Source of the DNA: Glandiceps talaboti | Taxonomy: Eukaryota; Hemichordata; Enteropneusta; Spengelidae | Reading direction: 5' to 3' | DNA length: 62,000 nucleotides | NCBI RefSeq assembly: GCF_964340395.1 | Contig: NC_135554.1 | Coordinates: 21,475,592-21,537,591 of the forward strand | Shown: one piece after another, positions 1 through 13,008 of the stretch | How the letters are laid out: every line of letters starts with the position of its first letter | Numbering within the stretch: the stretch's first letter is position 1 | Program-made: the position numbers and the translations under genes | The notes under the pieces: model-generated | Seen by the model: the letters and a program-made list of their open reading frames with translations, nothing else | Told to the model about the DNA's origin: nothing | The model's database searches: none

Positions 1-134
1 ATTTAAATAACGACTGTGCCTCAGTCACCCCAGCTGTGTAATTGGGAACCTGGTAGGATAGCGGTAATAATTGTAAAGCGCTTTGAGCACAGAGTGGGAA
101 AGCGCTATATAAAAACTAACATTATTATTATTAT
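1..134 (+). repeat. 3' end of a tRNA-derived SINE-like element, cut by the window edge
   Basis: The segment has the look of a SINE tail found in many invertebrates: a GGTAGGAT-type block, then AAAGCGCTTTGAGCAC, then AAAGCGCTATATAAAA, ending in an ATT microsatellite at about 120-134. The 5' tRNA-like head is missing because the window starts inside the element. The family is not assigned; the call rests on the paired GCGCT motifs and the ATT tail only. Confidence 0.5.
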
Positions 135-1072
135 GATATATAAACTGATTTATCGATTATCCTCATCTTTACCCAATATATTAATAAGTTTATCCAATAT
201 ATGTATCTTCCACATGACAGGCAGTGTTACATTATTTGAGGGAAAGGATACAATGCCCATTCATTTCTTCCTTCATTCATTCCTTCATCTTTTTTTCCTG
301 GTACTGAATAATGTTGTCATGAATTAATAAGTATTACTTTATTATCTCTCAAGGGGAAATTTGCCCTGTAACAACACAGAAAAACATACATAAAATATAA
401 TATAAATAACTTTTCTTTCCTCATTTATAACAAATTCATAAAGTCTTATGGTGAGTTTCTTTCACTTATAGCATACCTAAAATATTATACATACATGTAG
501 TAAAATACCAAACAATATGAAGACGTTGAAAACTCAGTACAAGGGTACATAAAAACAATCATACACCCAAAGACCTTCTTCAAGTATCATTGAATTATAA
601 TTCCATAAACGATTTTACCAACAATCACCATACAACCATATTGTCCTATCTTTCGATGCGAAATGCACAATGAGACATTGTTAACGTCTTTCCACGTGAG
701 AGGACACTTTTTATTTACCAAATACAATAGCTATTAAATTCACGGCTACGATAAGTAGGATTTATGGACCTTCATGGACGAAACCCTTTTAGGGCCAGGG
801 TTAGAGGTCAAGGAAAACTACAGTTAAGCTTTTTTTTTATTGACAAACTTGATGTATGTCTTTTGTTATACGACTGTATCGCGATTTTAAGGAATTCTGT
901 TCCGTTGGAATGACCATTAGTGTCGGCCATGACCAGACATGAACATTTTTAGTTTATACTTGAAAAACTGTGATACAACATTAATATATACCAAGTCCAT
1001 CTTTACATCTAAAATGTGAATTTTTGTTTTAAAAAAAGTATAATTGTTTTGTTATTGTACGTATAAAATGAT
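135..1072. other. Intergenic, no feature seen
   Basis: AT-rich DNA with short open frames only. No splice-ready coding segment, repeat array or RNA gene was recognised. Confidence 0.5.
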
Positions 1073-1215
1073 TTGTATGTATGTATGTATGTATGTATGT
1101 ATGTATGTATGTATGTATGTATGTATGTATGTATGTATGCATGCATGTATGCATGTATGTATGTATGTATGTATGTATGTATGTATGTATGTGTGTGTCT
1201 GTGTATGTATGTATG

Positions 1216-1249
<34 letters not shown>

Positions 1250-1289
1250 TGTATGTATGTATGTATGTATGTATGTATGTATGTATGTA

Positions 1290-1336
<47 letters not shown>

Positions 1337-1363
1337 ATGTATGTATGTATGTATGTATGTATG

Positions 1364-1395
<32 letters not shown>

Positions 1396-1454
1396 TGTAT
1401 GTATGTATGTATGTATGTATGTATGTATGTATGTATGTATGTATGTATGTATGT
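1073..1454. repeat. (GTAT)n microsatellite
   Basis: About 380 bp of near-pure TATG/GTAT tetranucleotide, interrupted by a few GCAT units near 1138-1155 and by GT runs near 1190-1203 and 1296-1320. The long open frames in it, on both strands, are artefacts of the period-4 repeat. Confidence 0.97.
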
Positions 1455-2513
1455 TCTTTTAGCCTAATTTCCATATTTCCAGAGCATATTTCAATATCTG
1501 GATGTATTGAAAGCTATACAGTAGGAGGTGAATATGCATGTGATGTGTGGGTTGCACTTCAATACCTATAAGGGTGAGGCTTAGGCTGGTAGGAGAGGCC
1601 TTTTATACGTAATCCCCTACGTAAAAATCCCCTACATAAATACACACACATAAAACAACCAACAACAGACGAATTAAACTAGTTTATCTTATTTTAATTT
1701 TGTTTAAAAAGACGGAAAGAATAAAAAGCGCTTGCGATCTGAGTCGGATAAGTTGTATTTATTTATTACGTCATTATTATTGTATTCAACCCTCGAACCC
1801 TATTTAAATAGCTAGTACACTGCACCCCTCTATCCTTCGTTTTTCGTCAGACCACTGAAAGAAATATAGTGGGCTGAGGTTATCCCATTCATGTTATTAT
1901 TTTCACAAGGTAAACATCCGGTATGACGGCAATGGAATGCTGTATCATATCATAGTATACTATAGATTTGAACAATAAACGGACCAGGTACGGTGACAAT
2001 AAAATACTGTTCAACGATTTCTACCCAACAGAAACAAATAAATAAGATTGAAAAATTGTTTGTTAATTATCTTTATTTTATCCAATTTGACATCCTATTA
2101 CAAATTGATCTAATAGCGTGGTTCAAATATAATCATAAATGGACTCAGAAATTGACGAAAACGTTGAACATAGTCATTATTATTCCTAACATCTCTCTAG
2201 AATAAACAGTTCTGAATCAACTGATCTGTATGTGGCCTTGAGTGTTTGTCTCCGTTTACTGTTATTGTACTGCGTGTGAGTGGGGTGGGATCCAGGTGTG
2301 CCGTGGACAATTTGGAATGCAGACATCCATTTTGACATTGTGACCTTTTTAATGAATATGCATGAGTTAGACCATCGTGCTCATTTCTATTCGATGCACA
2401 GCCACTTCCATCTCATTGTGCGTGAGAGTACAGACACTGCTGCATACAGTACAGTTCAGCCTCTGTAAAGGTACACACGGTTTTATATTGACTGCCGGAT
2501 CGATTACAGACGG
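1455..2513. other. 5' flank of the calponin-family gene
   Basis: No coding segment recognised. It precedes the first promoter of the calponin-family gene and may hold regulatory DNA. An ATGAATATGCATGA stretch near 2350 resembles an octamer-type site, but this is weak evidence. Confidence 0.4.
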
Positions 2514-2514
2514 T

Positions 2515-2523
2515 TCATATATA
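2515..2523 (+). promoter_or_regulatory. TATA-like element of promoter 1 (calponin-family gene)
   Basis: TCATATATA lies about 50 bp before the start codon of exon 1a. A start site 25-30 bp downstream would leave a short 5' UTR of about 25-30 nt. A second AT-rich stretch (TTTTATATTG, about 2480) is an alternative. Inferred from motif and spacing only. Confidence 0.4.
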
Positions 2524-2572
2524 CCCACTTTCCTTCACATTACACTACTATAATCTCAAATCTACTATAACC

Positions 2573-2623
2573 ATGGCATCTCGTCCATCTGGATACGGTA
2601 TGACTGCTGAGCTGAAAGCAAAG
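2573..2623 (+). CDS. Exon 1a of the calponin-family gene (first promoter)
   Basis: Encodes [17 protein letters not shown] and ends at AAAG|GTATGG in phase 0. The start ATG sits in ACCATGG, a strong initiation context. The C-terminal half (AELKAK) matches exon 1b, so the two are alternative starts of one gene. Confidence 0.88.
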
Positions 2624-4802
2624 GTATGGTTGAATTTTAACCGTTCGGTTGTAAATCTTTACAAAACCTCACTGTCACTGCAACTAGTGGACTGCATGAG
2701 GTCGACACTGAGATGGGCGTTGTCTCCAGTTTGAAGAATTTTTACCTTCATTTTCAAATATTTTGAGTTTGTAGTCTCTCGTGAAGACTGTGTTACTGTC
2801 GACACGCATCACTGTTCCCAGTTCTAAGGCAATTTGGATGTATTCCGGGGGGTTCACCCTCTTACATCATAGCCAGACTAGACATAAGTTAAACAGGTCG
2901 TTCTGATCTGACCATGGAACCACGCCGACCACAATCTCTAACATGATGATAGGAAGGGTTTGGGGGAGATGGCAATCTTTAAAATGAGATAAATTTTAGG
3001 CTCAAATTTAATTATCATTGTTCATGACGTATTGGCTATTTTTAAATCCCAGCATTCAAGGAAAAAATTGAGGACACGCCTAGTAACTTTACAAATAGCG
3101 GGTAAAAGTGGCCAGCAGTAACCCCTACCTGGTATGACCCTGAACTGACAATCACTAGTACTGTGGTACGTACTACTAGTAGAAATAAACATATGAATAG
3201 CGTATTCATTTTATCAAAAGGAAAATAAAATGCTCGGTCATTCGTGGACAAATAGTTATATTTTTAAGGTATACATTGCAATGTTATGGAAAACGTTATC
3301 TTTTAGAAACCAGGATATTACATAGTTTTGAACATAAACTTTATGAGTAACAGGACTTTCGGACTACTGGTTTGAAACATACGAGTAGGTATGTCTGTCA
3401 ATAAATCGCCTAATTAACGTCCACATCTTATATAACGGGGAACAAATCAAAGGTGATTGGAGATTTGTGCTGCTACAATAAACATTTACAAAAAAGACTT
3501 TAAAATACTTGTTGCTACTAAGTGAATATTTCAACAATTGATACACCGCCACCACCACACTCCAGAGACGTGGTGTAATAAATACTTGCGACTCCCCTAG
3601 TGACGCTAGCATCGGAAAATACATTGACTGAGATTTTACGATCTTCGGACAAAAAAAGCATAGTTGAACAAAGTTCAAAGCGCATATCTTATTTAAAAGA
3701 TGTCTGGAACGTGGGAAAATAACTGTAACGATAAAGCCACTACTGCAAACACTCCATGTTTCCCAGTCACGCGATATTAAAGTGTGCTAGCTGTTTGTCA
3801 CACTGGAAATTCAATACATAACTTTTTTCCTGTTATACTGCTAGTTCCTTTTCCTTTGTGTATGTGGATATATAGAGAGATTTTTTTTACAATGTAGATA
3901 AAATAAATCGTGGTGTATGTGAATGGGTACAAACCCTTTAGTTTCTAAGATATAAAAATAGCCGAAGGGAAATAAACGATTCTGAAATCTTTATTGTGGC
4001 TTTGTGTACGTGTACGGTACCCATCTGGAACACTTTTCATTCCTACGCTCCATAAAAATACTTGGATATGTTTTAGCATCACTTGAAAGTTATCGTTGAT
4101 GTTTCCCGCCTTGGTACTAGTAGGCCTATAGTGAGATCTACCATTGTGTGGTTCGTTGTTTACTTATGACGATATCCATGACACAATGCGCCCTTGTTGT
4201 TTCTCTCTCTGAAATCCCTGTGAAAATCATAACGTGCCACATCTTTTAAGGAAGTATATCTGTAAAAAGTGAATTAACTTTAATATCGTCAGTACGTTTT
4301 CGATTACGGGTGTGATAGAACATCGGATACCTTACTCATTTTTTTAGTTTCGATAGCAACCATATAGACTATGTAGCAACATAGTATTATTACAACTTTC
4401 TACGGCTGAACGCGTGTAAAACGTCTAGTGGAAGTAGACCAGTCCTGTTTGTAGTCAGAGTTGGGAACTTGATTCTGACAATGCCCCCTTTCATGCGCAT
4501 GACTTTCCTGCCTGGTGTTATGGACATTGTCAGAATCGAGTTCCATATACAACTTTGGAAATAACAGCGTTGCGGTTGCTTGCTTGTGGCAATGAAGAAT
4601 GAGACAAGTTTCAAGCAAAGACATACAATATAATCAGTGTCGGTAACTTTTCAAAGTATAAACACCACAGGATCCCCGGTGACACACTCTGTTTACTGAT
4701 TAGGACACTGCGTGTGATAATGATCAAATGGGACAGTGTGGCTCAAACCAGAGGCTCATGATCATACCATTATGAAGTATAATATTAAATACAATTTCGT
4801 AT

Positions 4803-4850
<48 letters not shown>

Positions 4851-7800
4851 GTAACAACTTCATCTTATTATAATTCAAGCTACATACAACATGTTATTTG
4901 TTGATCACTGAAATCAGTATTGAAATGGATTATTTATTATTTTGTCTGTTCATGTACTTCGAATGATTTATTTTGTTATCCAGCAGGCGCACACGTAGCA
5001 TTACTTTTACAAAATGAAGTCATCCCTCGGAAAATGGTTCATGTAAATTTACGCTCAAAAGTTGTGAGAGTTGGAACAAAAATACTCGACATGTTATCAA
5101 TTTATCATTATTTCAAACCCAACTGCTTGTCCGACATGTAGATAATTGACTTTGGCTTTCCCATCGGCATGCAAGGGTAAACAATGCCTTCTGTACACAT
5201 GCTATACCAAATCATGTACTGTTGTCCTCGCTTGGTACATGTAATTCCGACATCTTTGCTACCTCTGATTTGCAAAAAGATGACTTCAATTCTGGTCGAC
5301 ACATTATGTGACTGTACAAACACGTGTGTGGTGTACGGGTCTTAGTTTGCTGTCAGTACACGTAAGTTATATCTCTCTTCCCATCGCTCATTCCATTTTG
5401 GCTGTGTGTTGTGTCGGCATTGATAACACTAATGTACGTGTATCTAAGTAATAAATGCTATTTCTTGCCAATTATTTTGTAATAGACTAAACATTCCATA
5501 ATCAAAAATACACACCACTCGGTTTCATTTCACCAACATTAAGATGTAACATTTCAAAATTCAAAGACCAACCCTACCGAGAAATGGTATGTGCTATGGT
5601 GCGTCTTGTACAATCTTATCTAATGTTATCAGCATGATCAGCAGTAAAGGAAGTCGCGTTGACGGCATGAACAGTCCTAGAACACCGTGGGAGTTTATTT
5701 TAGAACATGACAGATATAAACAAAATCATAAAGCTTTCCGTCAACCGACATCAGAGGCACCGGCTGTTGTTTTGTGTCACTTATCTTGTTGTCTTTACCT
5801 AAATTGTCTCTGCTTGAAGCTCACTTCATGCAAGCAACCGCAACGCTCTATATTCCATAGTTGTACTAGTACTCTGTCTGCTAGCACTCAGACCACTATA
5901 TTCTCAATAGTAGTCTGAGGTGAGCAGGAAAACACTCTAGTCAAACTAAATAATTATTAATCGGATGTTACATGTAAACATGTATCCGCCTGAATGGTTG
6001 CTTCCTATGACTGGGAGAATTATGTAACAACCGATAATTTGGTTGAAAATATAGCAGAAATTGTTTTGAGATTTTTGTCTCGGGGAAAATTAGTAGTATT
6101 CTATGAGTGGAACAATGATTGAAGTGGCATTGTAGTAATCATGTACATGTGTACCACTTGATACCATGGAGTTTCGAAGCGCGTATGTGAATTTATATAC
6201 CGTACGTTTCATATGTAAGGATAATAGGAGATGACATTTCGAACGCGTTGTTACTGTATCAGTCGTCGTACACATTTCCTATTAAAGGCACGCTGCGTTT
6301 CTGCGACAGTAATCGAACTGCTATCCGGACGTTTTCCGGTCAAAACTTCAACTTCACCAGACCGGGTCACCATACTGCACCAGTGCTTGATTGAAAATAT
6401 GACAAGTTGTTTATTGAAATTGATAAGCTGCTTCCGCCCTCTATTGATGACAAAGAACTTAGGCATGTATGACGTCATTATTAGTGTATTAATATTCATT
6501 AGGCAATCCCTCTTCAGTCGCTGGTATAAATATCCAGTCGTTGAATGGGCTAATTATTGACACTGGCCGGTCAAATTCAACGGCAATTTAACCCCATTGG
6601 AAGTAAAAGACAAAACATTTTACAAACATGGCATACAGGGGACGTAGTTACGGGTTATCAGCCGAACTTAAAGCCAAGGTGAGTGGGCTAAAATGTAGTT
6701 AAACCGATAAGGAAACTTCCAGAAGTTCAAAAAGCCAGGGATAAGTGTAGGGCTTCGTTGATGTAGTGGCCAAGTCCACTATCTTGGAAACACACAATTT
6801 GATATAAATTAATGCTATTAAGTTAGATTGTGCTAGAAATCCGCTGATCTGTTTCAGATACAAGCCATCCATATCTAGGTTAAATGCCCAAATTGCTACA
6901 TTGTAAGTAACATATAACGTCTGTAATTTCAGTGTTGTTTGCACAGACCATATATCTTTTGCATTTTGAATTAAATTTTGAAGTAGGTATAGTATCACCA
7001 GTAGAGTTGACTGTGTTACAACTTGCCATTCCAGCGTTAATGTGTAGAAATTTTTTATTAGGCTATCATTGCATTCTAAAAGATTTCAGTAGTCACATTC
7101 CTGTCACCCATACAATGTGTATATTGTGTAAAGTGTAGGCAGTTAAATAGTAGAGGGTTGAAACTTTTGATTTGAGAGAAATCACACATGGATATGCACA
7201 CACTGTTAGGTGCACCATGTCTGGATATGGACCAGTATTAGTTACACTATACTGTTTACATACTGTAAACAGTGCAGTACTGTAACAAATTTACTCAACC
7301 ATGTTGTATTTTTCTTTGCCATGGTACATGTACATCGTGTGTCTGGGTGACCGTGGCTTACCCACGCTAAACAATTCGTCCATTGAAAAAAAAGACAAAA
7401 ATCAATAGTTTTACCACCAGTAGTTCACAGTAGGTATAGAACTTGGGTTGTGTCAATGGGGTGCCACACCCAACACACTTGAACGACATACTTTCCGGAA
7501 CCACTCAGCTGATGACAGGTCTGTTATGGCAGTGTCATTGAGAACAAAGTAACACACCCCCTGCCCTTTGAGAACTGTTGGCCTCTCCATTGTTGGTGAC
7601 ATGATCCTATATGCATTCAGGTTGCATGCTAAAAGAACTTGCCATGGCATCTAATGGCTTAAAATCCTTCTTACTATGCCTTGGTGAAAGAATTCCATAT
7701 TTGGGCAAGTGTGTCAGTGTACCTACACAACACCAGCTTATTGGCATGTGTACAACATTCAAATATAGGGGAGTGCCAACGACATCACTCAACAAGTATT

Positions 7801-10800
7801 TCATGTCAGAAATTTCACTAACCATTTCTTGCCATGGAAAAAAAATACTATTATACATATATTTTTTACATTATTTTTTAGCTACTTTACCAAAAGATGT
7901 GCAGACCTTTTGATTTGTTCCACAAAAATTGTAAATTAATATACAAAAAATAACAAAGATATTCATGTTATCAACTTTGTTGTTTCTGTATAATCGTGGT
8001 ATACTATCAGTAGATTAGGTTAAACCACCTGTTGAAATTCTTTAAATGATAAAGTCATTTAAATTTGATTATATTTTAAATATTACATATGTCGTTTGAA
8101 TTGACCTGAAATATGATCCTTTTAATCATGTAACATGTTCAGTTGCAATTCACAAGAACATCTTTGTGTATTAAACCTAATTATTTTCCAATCTCTTTCC
8201 CATACAACAGTTGATGTGGAAATAATTGAAATTTTTTTTTGGTGAAATTTTTTTCACATGTTTCAATTCATTTTTGACCTGAATTATAGACAGAAGTTAT
8301 ATTGTTCAACTGATAGTAATTTTTTTTGTCAAAATTGTCATATTTATGTATATTTTTATGAAAATGGATTATGCTAGTTTCATGTTTGGTACATGGTGAA
8401 ATTTTTTTCACATGTTTCAATTCATTTTTGACCTGAATCATAGACAGAAGTTATATTGTTCAACTGATAATAATTTTTTGGTCAAAATTGTCATATTTAT
8501 GTATATTTTTATGAAAATGGATTATGCTAGTTTCATGTTTGGTAACATTGGAAAACTTAAACAGTGTGTATGTTTATACACAGGTTTACCAAGATCTAAC
8601 TTTTTGTTAGCTCTTGTTTTGTGGTAAATTGTCAGATTGTCATAGAGTCAATATATCAGTGCAAACAAGTCCTATGAAAAAAATAGCTTTGACACATGTT
8701 GGGACATGAAATAATTCAAATCTGTAAAAAATGTACTTGAATACTCACTGTCATTCTGTTTAATAATCACAACTTTGTAGGTATCTTTTAGTACCACAAA
8801 TTTTAACTTGTACTCAACTAACACGGCCCCAAATCGTTGATAAATGCCATTATTATCCTAGCTCAGAGACTTGGCTATCTGGCTCGCTATATACTGGCTG
8901 TGAACAGACTGATGTTGTCAAGCCAGAAACCAAATGTGGGCGAGATACTACCTCCAAAACAATACTTTATTGTGTAAAACTAAAATTAGAGTCAACAAAA
9001 GCAGTAATTGTAGTCTCATTAGACTAGTTTTTACAATACACTCATTGCATTAGTGTGAATCTTAGTTGAATACATGCATACATAATGATAACAGAAGTTG
9101 TATAATGCTGATTTTGAAGGAGAGGAAACAACTCAGTCGATGAAAGTTGAATAAACTCTAAAGATCTGTCAATACACGTAAAGATGTAGTTTTCCCTTTG
9201 ATGGCAACGGTGATGTTATTACTGTGTTGGCTAGTTCATGGTCAGATATATCAATATTTAAATGATTACAAATTTGGTATAAATTCCAATAAGCCAGTAC
9301 TGTCCTTCGTAGATGATAGACATATTTGTACAACATTTTTTATGGTAACATAAAGATGGAAAAACAACCGAAAACAAGTTACTGCTTGTAAGGATAGTCC
9401 TTGTTTGGTTTAACTGTTCTTCAGCAGTGATGCATCCGATCAACAAAATAGGTAGACCAAAAAGAAAATGCACTCAAATTTATCAAATTTGATCAAAATT
9501 TTGAATTATGTTTTATGTGTTGCTGATAAAATGTAATGAATTATGGGGCTGAATGGATCATTTATTAAACAGATGTCAAACTCAGTAAAATGGTACCTGC
9601 AGAAATAGTTTGATTTCAAAGATGATGACCGACAACACACTGTAAATCAATATACATTCAAGTGATGACATTTTTTATACAGGTAGTTTGAACTTTACAC
9701 TCTGACGTCGATAACCATCAACAAAATTACAGAATTTGTCAGATATTTATCCAAAATATCTGTCTATTTGATAATACGACATTTAAAAAAAAAGTATTAG
9801 GTATGATTTTGAAGTAAAAAAACATAATTTAGGTCCTAAATCTTTCGACTAATTTTTGTTGTGTGTATACATGTATCTAAAGAGTGTAAACTGTTGCATA
9901 TAGGTCAAGTATCGGGAACAGATATGACATAGGACACATATACAAAAACTGAGACAACTATAAATCATATTGATGTAGCTCATTGCAGTCCATATGTAGA
10001 TAATCCTCAGAATCATTGTTGTTTCATCAAATTTATAAAGTAATGCTTTATATTCAACAATATTTATGAGGGTGGAAGTGGAGGAAATTTTCATCATTTA
10101 ATTTTAACTAGTAGTGAATGGTAGTGCATAAAATTTGTGTTACTCTGCTAGTCCCTTCTCTAACTTGTACTGAATGGTACAATGATGCTGATTATTTCCA
10201 GAGTATTTTTGAAGTATGTTGCTCACATGATGTATTGCCTGCCATGCCCTCACCTGGGTAGGGTTCGAAGGCTGTCATTACCCTTCAATTATGCTAGAAT
10301 AGCAATGTAGCAGGCATCAGCTAACACAGTAGTATAATAACTGACCTTACATACCTTACCACTAAAGCCACCAAGAAATTACGTCTCCAGATCTAGGACT
10401 CAACCACACACAAGTACAAGTTCGGAATGAAATACATCTACCTTTCAGTAAATGCAGGATTAATAACGTAGTTTAAGTCAAAATACTACCAATCTGTTAA
10501 TATTAAGTAGAGTTCTGGCTGACAGAATTATAAGTGGAAAGAAGGGATAATTTATAACCATTATGCTAACAGCTGTAATACTATATTAGCCATGGGAATG
10601 TTGTGGTTGATCTCATAATCTCATGTTAAAACTGTTTGCATGGACTTTGATGTGCCAGGTAGTTGGTAAAAATAGTGTTGTGTTGTGAATGGGCTGGAAA
10701 TGACTTTGATGTATGATGTAGGTGTAGTGAAAATAGTGTTTTGTTGTGAATGGGCTGAAATTACTTTGATGTATGATGTTGGTGTAGTGAAAATAGTGTT

Positions 10801-12859
10801 TTGTTGTGAATGGGCTGAAATGACTTTGATGTATGATGTAGGTGTAGTGAAAATAGTGTTTTGTTGTGAATGGGCTGGTTATGACTCATGAGTTACTAAG
10901 CTGCATCATCTGTTTCACTAGTCCCTTAGATTGGTCAACGTCAAAGACAAAAAATGAATGATTAATATTGATGATATAGATAATTGTATCTGTCAGGTAA
11001 GATTTCCATACCTTGTACCAGAATTTTGGTGCAATGCAGGTGACATAACCATAGGAACTCTGCAACAGGTAGTTTTTGCCTACCTGTTGCTCTTACCAAA
11101 AAATGTTGGTAAATCAGTGTTTTCCCTAGAAAATAGTGATACTCTCATAAAATATGTTAAATATGAATATTCTGTTATATTAGTTGTTAACTTTCATTGC
11201 TTTCCTTTCAAAAAATCATAATGTAGGCACCCACTTATCATGAAGGGCCCTTTAGCTTGGTGTCATAAAGTGGCACCCACTTGCTATGAAGGGCCCTTTA
11301 GCTTGGTGTCATAAAGTGGCACCCACTTGTCATGAAGGGCCCTTTATCTCAGTGTCCAAAGAGTCTCCTGGAAAGCTCAAAGTGTCTTGATATGCAGTGA
11401 ATGAAGCCAACAGTTTTTTGATATGGTGAATGATAAATATGATAGACACTTATGTTGTCTTGTAGTCACCAGATAGTAATAGTATATGGAATAGGGGAAC
11501 ACAAAATTTGGCAAGTCACAAGGAACTACTGCATATCAGTGTAAGTGACTCATCAAATTGTCTTTACATGTAATTAAGACCACCCTAGTCCCAAACTAGT
11601 AGAATGACCTTAGGAGAACTCGATCAGTAATACATAAATTAAAATATAACTTTTTTCCTTTGATCAGTTCCGGGTTTCCTTTATAGCAATTCACTTTCCT
11701 TTCATACAAGCAAACTTTTTATGCAGTGAATATTTTAGTAAAGTTATAATTGTAGAATACTTTCCCACCACTACATTTTAAGTTATGATATTGAAAGACT
11801 TAGTCAAATATTATTGTAGTAATAACTATGATCATAAATATTAATCTTTTGTACATAATAATAATACATCTAATAAAATTATTCAACCAAGTATATCTAA
11901 TCAGTTATGCAATGAATTTATGGTATTGCACATACCAATATATTAATTGTTAGTTTGCACAGGACCATATGAAATATGTCCTAGGTTACAGATTCCACTC
12001 AATGTAGCGGGCTATTTGACAGCATTGTATGTGTTGTACTGGTATGCATTCAATGTCCTGGCCTACTACACTCTAGGCTTGTGGTTGATTTGGGTTACTT
12101 AATACTCAACAAGTTGTCATCATTGCAAACCACAGCCTGTTTTACGGCAACATTCTTAACGAGCCTCCACAGGCTTGTTTCGAAATGTAGTGGTAGAAAT
12201 AATAACTCTGGTTTGCAAGAATGTAAGTTGTGGGTATAGCCAAACTACAAGCCTACAGTTTTAGGATAATGTTGTCCAGAAGTAATGCTTACATTCCAAC
12301 AAAACTGTATGACTCCTGTAATATCAAAGTTTCCCAACTGTTCAATTAACCTGTGTAATGTAGTCATTTGTGTGTTAAATTGGGGCAGCAATCATCACAG
12401 TATGGTTTCTTAGTGTAGACATAGTTTGTCTCCTTAGATTGTTCAGAGATACATGACTTTTAGTCAGGAATTCATGATGTCAGAGTGTATCATTTCCTAA
12501 TACCACAGGATTTGTTGATGACACGTGTTGAGAATAGATGTCAATCAGTCAGTTTGTTGTAAGCTAAAGTTCAAAGTTGAAAGTTCATAGAAATTGAGAA
12601 AATGCTAGCATTGTTAGTATTTAATACAGTAAATATTCTGGCATAGTTTTGTTCGGAAATCTAAATCCTATGAACCTGTAGGTTTTATAATCGTAGTAAA
12701 TAAACAAAATAAATAATGCTTTGTTTCCCATCAACAGTTTGTTCATTCTTGAGTTGTTTGGAAACAAAATGGAGCTGAGAGCTGGGAATTATACAGCATG
12801 TCTGTTTGACTTTGTTTGATTTTAGTGTTATCTCCTGTTTTGTTTTGTTTTGACTTGTC

Positions 12860-12952
<93 letters not shown>

Positions 12953-12975
12953 GTCTGTCTGTCTGTCTGTCTGTC

Positions 12976-13008
<33 letters not shown>

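Larger units (their letters stand above)
2624..6524. other. Intron 1 sequence between the two first exons
   Basis: No coding segment found. It holds a perfect MEF2-type match (CTATTTTTAA, about 3035), a hairpin at 4463-4544, an AAC microsatellite and a pair of short inverted copies (4551-4612 against 5812-5862). It also contains promoter 2 upstream sequence. Confidence 0.5.

Noticed and set aside
1044-1571. Long open frames rich in Met-Tyr-Val-Cys on both strands
   Set aside because: They are period-4 translations of the GTAT microsatellite, which cannot produce stops in several frames.
5589-5918. 109-codon plus-strand frame inside the first calponin intron
   Set aside because: No recognised family; part of it overlaps a short inverted repeat; lies between two valid first exons of another gene.
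7453-7913. Overlapping 65-100 codon frames on both strands
   Set aside because: No recognised domain, no splice context and no agreement between strands. It might be an old transposon coding fragment, but I cannot support that.
10240-10330. GGTTCGAAGG stretch suggesting a tRNA T-arm
   Set aside because: No acceptor stem, anticodon arm or D-arm could be arranged around it.
10685-10891. Repeat-containing 68-codon frame
   Set aside because: Follows from a 60-bp minisatellite whose unit length is a multiple of three.
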